A stretch of 64,000 nucleotides of DNA from Diploscapter coronatus (taxonomy: Eukaryota > Nematoda > Chromadorea > Rhabditida > Rhabditidae), in assembly GCA_964036155.1 (NCBI GenBank), contig OZ038422.1:80747201-80811200 (forward strand), in the 5' to 3' direction. The notes under the pieces are model-generated. The model saw nothing but the letters and a program-made list of their open reading frames with translations, had not been told where the DNA came from and did not search any database. Made by a program: the position numbers and the translations under genes. Shown one piece after another: positions 54,675-64,000 of the stretch (position 1 is the stretch's first letter; every line of letters starts with the position of its first letter).

Positions 54675-56298
54675 TCAGCTGAGAAGGCAGCAATCCTTGT
54701 TAGTCGCAGGCAAGTTTCTCAATTTTCTCACTTCTTTCCATTTATTCGTTTGTGGATCGTATTCTTCAACGATATCACAAAAGTTTATCGGCCAGTATAA
54801 ACCATAACTTCTTTCTTCAGTATTTTTAAACCTAAGTTAACAAATATTTGGTATAAAGATATGCAAATCTCAGCTCACCCTCCGATTGCATACAATTTCC
54901 CGTTAGCGACAATGAACGAATGATTGTATCTTTCATAATTCATATCAGCTATTCGAGAAATTCGACTGTCAACTGGAGCTGAGGGATCGAAACACAGACA
55001 GGATTTGAATACATTATCATCACTAAATATATAATGATATACATTATTTATCATACAAAAGTAACGACCAGTATCCCCCAGTTATAAAAATTATTCCATT
55101 TAGCGATGCAACTCCGAAACGATATCGTTCTTCTGGAAGCTCTCCGATTTCAATCCATTCCTGTTCATCGTCTGATAATCGATATATCTTATGACTATAC
55201 CATCCATCGATAGCTGAATATCCATAATTACAATAGTGAATATGCTATAATGTGACCGTATAAAATTCCATCGCATGCTATTGTTTCAGCAAATCTAATT
55301 GGAAGTGGAAAAGCAGGTCCTGTTTGCCATATTCCATTTATTAAAACCTGGGCTGGGATTCAAGTAAAATTTACACCCCCCCTGTAATTGTAAATTTTAC
55401 ACCCCCCTGTAAAAATTTTACAACCCCCCTGTAAAATTTACACCCCCATGTAAAATTTTACAACCCCATGTAAAATTTTTACAGGAGGGTGTAAATGGGG
55501 GTTGTAAATTTTTTACAGGGGGGTGTATTTTTTAACTATGGCTCAAATGCAATATTTTGCCATAATTCTACATTTCCACGAAAAAAAAAAATTTTTTACA
55601 CCCCCCCCCCCTGTAAATGGTTTTACAGGGGGGTGTAATTTTACTTGAATCCCAGCCCTGAATGAATTATTTCATGGACTTTCATTCTATCTTCTTACAT
55701 CAATGCGATTTGTCTTTTGATATTTTTTAAGATCGCATCCACCCAAATAATACAATTTTTCTTTGAAATAAGCCACACATGCATCATCACGCCATTCAGG
55801 AGAACCTGGACCTGTAAAATTCTTTGAATCGATTATTCATGGATTTTTGATAAGACCTCTTGAAAATTGTCGAGTATTCAGATCGAAAATTTTAAACGAT
55901 TTTTTAGAAGAATTCAACACAAAAATCTAAAATTTACAAAATTGGCAATGCCAAAGAAAATAATCTACCTTATCTTTTGTTGTTGCTACTTCATATGATC
56001 GTAAATAATTAGTAAATCTCGCAATCTGCTCTACCGAATTAGTATGCGAATCAAACAGACAAATTCTTCCTTCATAAATACTGTTGTTTCTATAAAATAC
56101 TAAAATAAAATTAATTTTCGCTCATACAAGAAATATTCTCCTACGATAAAATAAAAATTTCCTTTCGAGCGCCATCGGCACATATTTCTTGATTATTTGC
56201 ATCATCCGTTTATTAGTCCAGGCCAATTGTCCCAGGTCTTTGGAATCGGGATATTCGCAGATCAACAGTATAATTTCGACTGATAACTTGGCTAACAT
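54675..56298 (-). CDS. F-box/kelch protein (single-unit paralogue)
   Basis: Close paralogue of 16433–18879 with one kelch set. Eight exons (56145–56298, 55969–56099, 55857–55926, 55699–55811, 55257–55347, 55069–55213, 54879–55022, 54675–54831) give an exact 334-aa frame. The F-box (MLAKLSVEIILLICEYPDSK) is followed by ICLFDSHTNS, YYLGGCD, ILYAIDGW, FITGGYW and YAIGG motifs and EEYDPQTNKW. It ends KDCCLLS. All introns match the positions and phases of the plus-strand gene, and even intron sequences are alike. The intron between exons 4 and 5 contains a 307-base palindromic MITE placed exactly at the 3' splice site. It presumably also acts as an SCF substrate receptor; the substrate is unknown. 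Confidence 0.85.
55351..55657. mobile_element. Palindromic C/G-tract MITE at a 3' splice site
   Basis: Ends are GGCTGGGATTCAAGTAAAAT and its complement. Inside are repeated TTTACA/C6–10/TGTAAA modules. It is flanked by CTG on both sides (55348–55350 and 55658–55660), i.e. CAG on the gene strand, giving a 3-bp target duplication. No coding capacity. Confidence 0.85.
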
Positions 56299-57517
56299 CT
56301 TTGTTAAGAGACCTAAACAATCACCATTGTATTAATTCGAAATGGAAGTAGTAAAAGAGTATTGATTGAATGAGAAAGTCTGCAATTAATGAGTTTGCAA
56401 TTGATTATTGAAAAAGGGGAATGAAACTACTAAATTGATGCCTCGCAATTTTTATCAGACTAAAAATCGATTCCTAAAACTGAAAGATGCATGCTGAAAT
56501 ATGTAACAAATCTGATCGGAGATAGATATAGGGGTTATCAAACAATGATTCGCAGGAGTGCATTGCTAGTTTCCTGTCAAACTTGGGAATTAAACCTTTT
56601 ATTAGTGAAAAGAAAAATACAAATAATACAAAAATTTAAAGTTCCTTTTCATCTATAAAAATGCAACAAAGAATCGACCCACTAAAGGAGAAATTATTTC
56701 TAATAAGGATAATTTTCCAATTATCTCATAAGCCCAAACAAAACCTATACGTTGCACACCGCAGGAAAATTGCGTATCTTTTGGTGCAAACCCCATCTCA
56801 ATTGGATGATCACACCTCCAGATATAAGCGTGCACAAACAGATAAACAAAGATTTTACAAAAATACTAATAGAGCAGATGTGATTTTGAATTTTTATTGG
56901 AATTTTATATGAATTTTGAACCCGAACTTGATTAGAATTTGGTCTGGGATTTTCGATCTTGACTTCGATCTTCAATCTGCTTAATTTGAACTTGAAATAC
57001 TTTTAATTTTTGAGATTGAACATGGATTTGGATGTTCGAAGCTAATACTTGAGTTTGACCTGTTTGAATTTTAATTTGGATTATAAATTAAAATTTCAAT
57101 CTTGATTTTTTCTCGCTCCAGTTATACAACGTGTTTTATGGGTGTTTAACAATCATGTGTCATGGCCCCAAAAAATTCATACTTCATAATTATAAAAATT
57201 TTCTTATGAATTTATGATCTGTAGGCTCCAAAGATTCTGTAAAAATTATTTGGAATAATTGGCGCCAGATTATACGCATCTGGCAGCAAATAATAAGTGC
57301 CTTCATAATTTGTCCGCACCCTGTGCATAAATCGATGACTTTATTGAAATTACAATAACAAGGAAAAAACAACTCGAAATGAAGTTTTTTTTTATTTTAT
57401 GCTTCGTACTTAGATTTGCAGGTGATTTATTTATTTATGAGCTAGGCTTATCACAAGCATATTTTATGAAATAATATTTTTAAAGATCACTCATTGAGAT
57501 TAGAAATTTGACATTTA
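56299..57517. other. Intergenic region between the F-box paralogue and the receptor-like gene
   Basis: AT-rich; about 56900–57110 has a low-complexity TTTGAACTTGA/TTTGAATTT pattern. No supported gene. It contains the F-box promoter and the receptor 3' flank. Confidence 0.4.
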
Positions 57518-60500
57518 TTATGCAATTGTAGTTAGACTTCGATTCGATGACGGATGAACCTGATTACTATGATCAGTGCGGCTGGCCATTAACGTCAAAG
57601 GGGTCGGTTTATTGTTCCTTCTGAAATTCATATCAGCTGAATTGAGAATTACGCAATTAACATCTAGAAATTGGCCATTTTTTAATATTGTAATTTCATA
57701 CATTTTCGAGAAATATTGCCTAATGGCTTGGCGTCGTTTCGGACTGGCAACTGTAAACGAAAGTGGCATAGTTATGCACGACAAGTATGCGTCAAATATC
57801 CGTGAAACTATGAAAGCACTCTCATATCCTTTGAAAATGTCACTCACGCTTGGCGCTTAAAATTTTGTTTCATTTTGAACATGCTTTTAAATTATTACCA
57901 TAACATAACCATAATACTAAAACACTTATCGTTGATGCCTAAATTGATTTTTATCATTATTTTTGTATATGAAATAATTATATAATGTTCAAATATCGTA
58001 AATCAAATCACTTAAAAGAAAGATGGATTTAGTTGTACTGGCAGTAACCCCTATCCACAAAATGGGTGTATGTCACTGCGCACCAAAGATTTTTGTGTGC
58101 AGTGACCGTTTTCCGTTTATCATCTTCGGATTAAAGTGTTCCTTAAATCTTTTTCTCACTGATCCCAATCTCAATACCATTTCTTCGAAAATATTATAAA
58201 CACGATGAATTAGAGTTGAGTTGATATTTGTAAAAGCCCAATTAAAAAGCTAAGCTTTAAAGAGTATCCCGGATCAGGTTTTGCATCCTGTCCCTGTGAT
58301 GTCCGAGCTTAACAGCCAAAGAGGTCAAATAAATCAATTATGTTAATTTACTTACATGCTGCACGCATAAAGGTATCATGGTATATAATATTCTTCGATT
58401 ATCAGATTTATGTTTCAGATTTGACGATAATCTTGCCAAATCACGAAATTTGAAATATAGAACAAAGTAGAGGAGCGATGCGAAAAGAGCCAGAATATCC
58501 AAAGATGAGCATGCTAACTAAATATGTTGAATTACCTTATATATTATTATGCGATTTCTAATGCATCAAAAATAACAAACAAAATAGAATGAAGTAACGT
58601 AAGAAAGGGTTATCACAGTTTCAAACAAAATTACTGGATAATTCTCATTCTGTGTCGCCATCAAAAATTCCAAAATTTGCACTCTGCACTGATCGAATTT
58701 AGCTGAATTTTTTAAAACATATATTGTACGTGGAAAACATGAAATTGTGCTAAATTTCAGCCAAATCTGAAGAAGCGCAAGCGACTTTTCTAAACATTGA
58801 CACAGGGATAGAGGGTAGGTGACTCGAAACTTCCGTCCTCTATTGTATCATAACTAGAGAGGCCAAGTAGTTTTTTTTTCGGAAAACTGACGACGCCATA
58901 ATTTCGGGCGTATTTTATTACCCTAATCAGTGTCTTAGTTTCATAAAATTATCAACTAATAACGATAATTGAAGCGTCGGAAAAATTCATGTATTCTTTC
59001 TCTTTTGAAAGAAGTAGACTTGGCCTCTCTAATCATAACACTACACATGGTTAAAGTATTAAAAACGTGATGTCTTCAACTTACAAGTAGAATTAGTCCA
59101 TATTCTATTTTTTTATAGCCAAGCAAAAGCATGGCTGTAATAATAGAAGGCACTAAATTGTGAATTATCACAAACAGCATAATGCAACGAATAATCCCTT
59201 CCAAACTATCCCTGCAATTTTCATTGTATTAATAGTGCAAATGAGTTTTCACTTACTTGGTAAGCAGATTTGTTAGCCGTGGTAGGTCATACATGAGCAC
59301 AAGTCGTTGGATAATAAGGCAGATGCTAAGCAATGCTACAGCTGAACTCACTGTCGGAATCAAGAAAAGGCAAATGAAGGAATAACAAAGCCATATGATA
59401 ATTTGCACCACAGCATATAAACCTAGCAAACCGCTAACCTGTAATTGATGGAATGATGAAATGGCTTTTTGCATATATGACGAAATGATGAAATGAGAAT
59501 GATAATATGACGTTTTAAATCGAGAGTATTTATAAAATAGTGTAGGCAATAATCGAACTTCAAACGTTTCCAATTCAAGAACTCATTTCGCCATTTGCGA
59601 ACTTCTTACCCAATTAATATCAGTAGGATTGTTCTCGGGTAAGTCTAAATTACTTTTCTAAAATTAGTGTACAGTGGCGGTCAAAAGTTTGGAACAATTG
59701 TGATTATGAATGTAGTCTGATAGGATCAATAATTGTAGATCAATTTGAATGAAACTTGGCAAGAATTCTCAATATGTAGTATAACGGGATCGAACTGTCA
59801 TTACGATCACTGTCTCTATCCCTAAACTCTCATCTCTAACTTTGCATGCTCTTCCCTTGCCATGACAGTTCCTTTTCAGTCTTACCAGAGGACTTCCTCT
59901 CTGAACGACACCGAACTTCAAGCTTGCTTTCTCTTGTTCCCCCTCTCACTATATTATTGGACCCGCATACTCTATGTTGAGTGTTGAACATGGACTCTAT
60001 ATCTCCTAATCTCTAAAATCTCAATCATACTAGAGAAATAATACAATGTTCGGAAATCAAGGTATCTCTATACCCCAACGAATGAAAAGTTACAGCAGAG
60101 AAGAATATGTGCGAAGTTGCATTCTAATTAATCCGCAATTATGAGACATACTAGTCTGCATTCATAACGATAATTTTTCAAAAGTTTCGGTCGTCACTGT
60201 AGAGAAATTTTAACGAATGCGAATTTTACCATAAAAATGTAACGCTAATACAACCATAAGAAATGTGACAAATGCTGTTAATAAGAATGCAGCTAACACA
60301 GCCGAAAAGAAATTTGCCAATTTCCTCATTTGATAATATATTGGATAATAAGGCGCCTATAATCAATAATTTTATGATATTTGCCAAATAAGTCAAATTA
60401 CATTCTTTAATTCCAATAATTCGCTGTCGGAAATTCTTAACAGTAGATTAGGTATAATAGTTGGAAAAATAAGTATAATGGAGACAATAATCCACATTAA

Positions 60501-60544
60501 GGATACCTCTCCAAAATGGTCAATGAATTCAATACCATATAGCG
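57518..60544 (-). CDS. Multi-pass membrane protein, serpentine-receptor-like, 5' exon unresolved
   Basis: Minus-strand exons: 60402–60544 (WIIVSIILIFPTIIPNLLLR), ~60231–60358 (FFSAVLAAFLLTAFVTFLMV), ~59609–59647 (DLPENNPTDINW), ~59260–59440 (LLGLYAVVQIIIWLCYSF..., FLIPTVSSAVALLSICLIIQ), ~59087–59212 (IIRCIMLFVIIHNLV...), ~58357–58521 (LDILALFASLLYFVLYFKF) and 57518–~57858 (last segment with SPKRRQAIRQYFSK, then a polar tail to TAA at 57518). At least six hydrophobic segments and a basic cytoplasmic tail suit a nematode-type chemoreceptor, but no family signature was recognised. The first exon and the junction into the last exon (phases disagree) are unresolved, so an extra exon is likely. Two introns carry MITEs. 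Confidence 0.55.
58072..58106. repeat. Short perfect-stem hairpin
   Basis: GTCACTGCGCAC (58072–58083) pairs with GTGTGCAGTGAC (58095–58106), with one G·T pair and an 11-nt loop. It lies in an intron of the receptor-like gene. Confidence 0.5.
58855..59031. mobile_element. hAT-type MITE with 8-bp target duplication
   Basis: Terminal inverted repeats TAGAGAGGCCAAGT / ACTTGGCCTCTCTA bound a 177-base non-coding element. It is flanked by identical 8-mers ATCATAAC (58847–58854 and 59032–59039). An 8-bp duplication plus this TIR style is typical of the hAT superfamily. Confidence 0.85.
59672..60199. mobile_element. Tc1-like MITE flanked by TA
   Basis: The left end CAGTGGCGGTCAAAAGTTTG and right end CGGTCGTCACTG (complement CAGTGACGACCG) are parts of imperfect inverted repeats extending ~50 bases. 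TA lies on both sides (59670–59671, 60200–60201). At 528 bases it is too short for a transposase, and no frame is seen. Confidence 0.75.
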
Positions 60545-61670
60545 CTGAAAATCGTATTTTAATTAAGACCCTACAAAATTTTCCATATAGAGATATTATT
60601 ATGGAGAATTTTCTATTCCTTAAATTAATAAATCTTATTGTTACTATATTCTTCCATTGCCATAGGTAAAATTAGACAATTTTATAAGCAAATAGAGTCG
60701 AAATTTATCGCGCTTTGTCTGATGCATTCTAGAAAACTTCAAGTTATATACTTCGATCAACAGGTGAATTAGAACGACATTAGAAACCAAATAAATTTAT
60801 TCCATTCTCTTCGTCTTGATGCAAATGAAATATCATCGACTTTAACATTGCATTAATATTTAATTAAAAGATAAAAATCAAAACTATTAATATTTTTTTG
60901 TAAAGTGTCTGCTTGCTCAAGCTTAGATCTCTATTATGCATTGATCTAAGCCCTTCGAGTCATACATGGTTGGAAGGGTAATTTCTCGTAGTTATGCTTC
61001 AATTATTTGATTTTTAGAGTTCTAATCAAAACTTTGTCAAAAAATTCTGTTCATAAGTATGAATAAAACGAATAATGTAAAAATAGACTAAAGCAAGAAC
61101 CCAATAGAAAGACAAGACTAAATTTTCCAACTGATAACTGTCTAATGCCTGACATTTGCAAAATCATCTATACAAAGAGGATACTAAACTTAGGAAGAGA
61201 AAGCAATGGTTGCGCTTTTAGTGACATGCATTCTCCCAACGTTTTTTTTTTTTTTTTTTCGATATGCGAGTAATATTAACAAGGCTAAAGGAAACTAGGC
61301 AATAGTTCGATAGATAAGCATTATTTCTTTCTAATTTTTCTCGGTTCAAAACCAGGCATCGGACAATCACGCAGTCTGATAGTCATGTCTGATCATAATC
61401 TCCATCCTTATCGATAGTTCGAACACTTCGCGATCGTAGAATTCTCAGATCGTCTGAGAGTTGTGCTAGTATCGGAACCGGAATCGCCCGAAAACTCTGG
61501 GATTTGCGGAACCGTAACTTTCGTCTCACCCCTGCGTACGGACCTAATGATGAGTACATTATGGCACATTTTTATGATTATTTCAAATATTTAACAAATA
61601 TATTTATTATGCAAAATTAAATATACAATATATGAGACTATTATTTTTCTTTCAAATTTAAAATAACATT
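60545..61670. other. Region between the astacin relic and the receptor-like gene
   Basis: The receptor's 5' exon probably lies near its right-hand flank at 60550–60700, but none could be fixed. A T18-type tract lies near 61240. No other gene is supported. Confidence 0.35.
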
Positions 61671-64000
61671 CTAAAAATGTTGTGTTCCGCCACAATAACC
61701 GCATGACTTTCGGCAATTGCGTTTCATATATGGCCGGCATGGTGGATTGGTGCACATGTCATAATTCGCCCAATGACCTAAATATTTAAAATTGGCATAA
61801 AAGAAGAAAAAACAAATTTTACCACAATTCACATGATTATCGTGACAATTATTCGAGTAGCAGTACATCTTCCTGAGCATTTCCTTATCGGCATTGCTTA
61901 GATGTGTCCGCTGGCCCATTATTTTTAAGATTTTTTTTTCTTTACCTCTCTTAAACCGTTAAATTATTGAACCATGTCAGAAACCCAATTATGCTTACAT
62001 TTTGCAAGCAAGGAAGATTAAGTCACGCCCCATCGAAAATCGATTGCTCGCCGAAACTGACTCAATTTTCGATCGAATCTCGCTAATTAATTTAGATAAT
62101 TGGATAATTGTTCCATTATCCTAAATCGACTGAAATTCTGCCGTCTCCCTAATTTCAGCAATAAAACTCAAGAAAAGGTTTTGATTTATCGAATTGAAAT
62201 GTGAGCTGCATGTTTCCTGTCGAAAACACTCGGAAAGAGTTAATTAGTCAATTATCCAATTATTTCAACGAAAATTATCTAAAAAAAATAACTAGCAAGA
62301 ACAGCAACAGTAATTAAATCTCGAAATTCGATCGAAGATTGGGCCAGTTGCGGTGTTAACAGTTAATTTTCAATGGGCGCGTGGCTTAATTTTTCCAATT
62401 TGCAAAATGTATGTAAGATAGAGTTTCTGACATATCTCAATAACATTATTAATAGGTATAAATCATATAACATACAAGCGGTATCATCGTATTCGTTCGA
62501 CCATATTTCGAACCCAATTTCGATGAATACATCATGATTGACTCAAAGTCAAATGGCACTCCATACCTTAAATGGTGCTATTATTCAGAAACTTGTAGTA
62601 ATTACTAAAAATAGTATGAAAAACATTCATTAATTGCAATAAAAATTTGAATATCTATTACGTTCGATAATACTTTGTTTTTTCGTTTTAAATTATGAAA
62701 AAAGTTTAAAATTACGTTGTAAACCGTTTCGCATCTAGTGGAAAAAACATTTGGTAGTTTTGTGGGTCGATTTTTTTCCCAATTAATCTAAAGTATTATT
62801 TTTGATTTAATGTATATAATTTAATTTAGCATACTTCCATATATTTATCTCTATCTTCGCGTTGATGAGTGTGTCCAATGCCTAGGGAATGCATAACCTA
62901 AAATATTATCTATATAATAAAAGTTTTTCAAATAAAATAATAATTTCTTAATCTGAAATTTACCCCGTGCGCAGCTACACCGGGCATCTAAAAATATATT
63001 TCAAAATTTGAAAGAATAAATCAAACGAACGCACATCTTTGTCAGGGCACCCAGAGTCATCGAAATTAAGCTGAATCTCATTAAAGCCGAGCGATGTTTT
63101 TCCTACAGTGGATATTCCGCAACTTAGATAAAAAAATATTTAGAAATAGTTTAGACTATGTATCATAGAAATTTTAAACCCACATTCCTTTAGCGTTTTC
63201 CATCCGATAATAGTAAATATAGTGCTTTCCACTTGAATTTGCTACTGGATCATGTTTAAACGTGATACAGGGAGCTGCGTCCGTTATCATTTTAAGTCCT
63301 TTCTCGATCCATTCTATGTGTTTATCTTCTAAAATAAAAAATATTACTTTTTTAATATAATTTCAAACCTAAATCTTCAGCAAGCATATAAGGTATGGGA
63401 TGATTTTTATCGACATTCCATTTCTTAGCAAATTCAGTGTTCTTATCCTCCATATAAAGCGCATTTCTTGAAAATGAAAAAATTTCGATATAAAAATTTT
63501 AAAATACCGTTTATTTCTTGCATCAGAACCATCACTCGCATTATGTTTCCCATTGAGTTGATCAATCAGGTACACAGCTTGCTCCTCAGTTAACAAAACA
63601 TCGTGATCGACCAAACCGTTATCTCTGGGTTCGAGCTAAGTTTTATATGGTTATTGATAAAAAAGTGGTATGTAAAACTATATATAAGGGTCTAATACCT
63701 TCATATTGGAACATATTATTTGATTTAAGTTACTTTATATCTTATTTTGAACACATTTTGAAAAAACTTACAATTTGATCCAATCCCGATTTTTTCGCGA
63801 ACATTTTCTTATATTTCGTGATTTTTTCGAACCTCTTATGCACCTCTTCAGTCATATCTCTTCCCAACAACTTCGTTTCAACTTCAATAGTCTTAATTGC
63901 AAATTTAATTCGAATAAGTTACATTTAAATATTAACCCTTCGAATCAAAGTTTCCCTAAATATGATATCTTTTGGGTCTTGTTCTTTACAGTTGTTATCT
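61671..64000 (-). pseudogene. Astacin-type metalloprotease with ShKT domain, probably disabled; 5' end off the right edge
   Basis: Related to nematode NAS secreted zinc proteases. Order: propeptide pieces (ETKLLGRDMTEEVHKRFEK near 63830; DVLLTEEQAVYLIDQL near 63580), mature start after ARNKRNALYMED, IPYMLAEDL, HIEWIEKGLKMITDA and GKTSLGFNEIQLNFDD. A 24-base exon (62964–62987) then reads PGVAAHG and joins VMHSLGIGHTHQREDRDKYM (62835–62897). The zinc ligands H-x3-H-x5-H survive, but the catalytic Glu is Gly (GGG at 62964–62966). The next exon changes frame across a seven-base homopolymer (62771–62777). Then come the Met-turn region DFESIMMYSS, MGQRTHLSNADKEMLRKMY and a six-Cys ShKT domain (last exons to TAG at 61671). 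Loss of the Glu plus the frame break suggest a pseudogene or pseudoprotease; sequencing error is not excluded. Confidence 0.7.
62022..62385. mobile_element. MITE with TTAA flanks in an astacin intron
   Basis: Left end GTCACGCCCCATCGAAAAT and right end ...TTTTCAATGGGCGCGTGGC form imperfect inverted repeats. Both sides carry TTAA (62018–62021, 62386–62389), the duplication favoured by piggyBac-like elements. Non-coding, 364 bases. Confidence 0.65.

Noticed and set aside
61822..61919. Stand-alone small ShKT peptide starting at 61919
   Set aside because: The MGQRTHLS... stretch is the end of an astacin catalytic domain, and upstream exons supply the rest of the protease, so this is a 3' exon rather than a separate peptide gene.

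Overview
The window is AT-rich nuclear DNA from a small animal. Genes are compact, with many short GT–AG introns (about 40–60 bases, with some much longer). A nematode is the best fit. The evidence is two alpha/beta hydrolases resembling the nematode DUF1057 group, an astacin-type (NAS-like) protease relic with a C-terminal ShKT domain, F-box/kelch genes and a serpentine-receptor-like membrane protein. The species cannot be named from the sequence. Gene models were read by hand. Where exon lengths were added up they give clean frames: presenilin 496 aa, the SECp43 homologue 331 aa, the two F-box genes 601 and 334 aa, the Cys-rich protein 378 aa, and the hydrolases 310 and 362 aa.

Layout. 1–5022 (−): secreted protein built from a Cys/'YATP' repeat, running off the left edge. 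5881–8308 (−): tRNA-Sec-associated SECp43/TRNAU1AP homologue, divergent from 8497–11798 (+): presenilin. 12105–16000: repeat-rich block with a 2.7-kb foldback element, a tRNA-Leu-derived SINE and dispersed repeats. 16433–18879 (+): F-box protein whose kelch region is tandemly duplicated inside the gene. 19670–25597 (+) and 26065–32882 (−): two convergent, paralogous alpha/beta hydrolases. Each has an intron of more than 4 kb carrying a different opposite-strand gene: a proline-rich protein in the first, a secreted Cys/Gln-rich protein in the second. The Cys-rich gene also lies between two LTR-like direct repeats. 33748–41631 (−): RABGAP1/tbc-11. 43575–46878 (−): POLD3, with a C-terminal PIP box. 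47834–53819 (−): PI4KB. 54675–56298 (−): a single-unit paralogue of the F-box/kelch gene. 57518–~60545 (−): a multi-pass receptor-like protein. 61671–64000 (−): an astacin-ShKT gene that looks disabled.

The left and central parts hold conserved housekeeping or signalling genes (gamma-secretase, selenocysteine tRNA handling, Rab GAP, DNA polymerase delta, PI4-kinase). The right end is accessory: F-box/kelch, receptor, decaying protease and several MITEs with readable target-site duplications (8-bp hAT type, TA Tc1 type, TTAA type, and a 3-bp CAG type). The CAG copy sits exactly at a 3' splice site. No single new multi-gene system is evident. The most distinctive observations are the splice-site-co-opting MITE, the paired nested-gene hydrolases, the intragenic kelch duplication, the tRNA-Leu SINE, the unrecognised YATP repeat protein and the disabled astacin.
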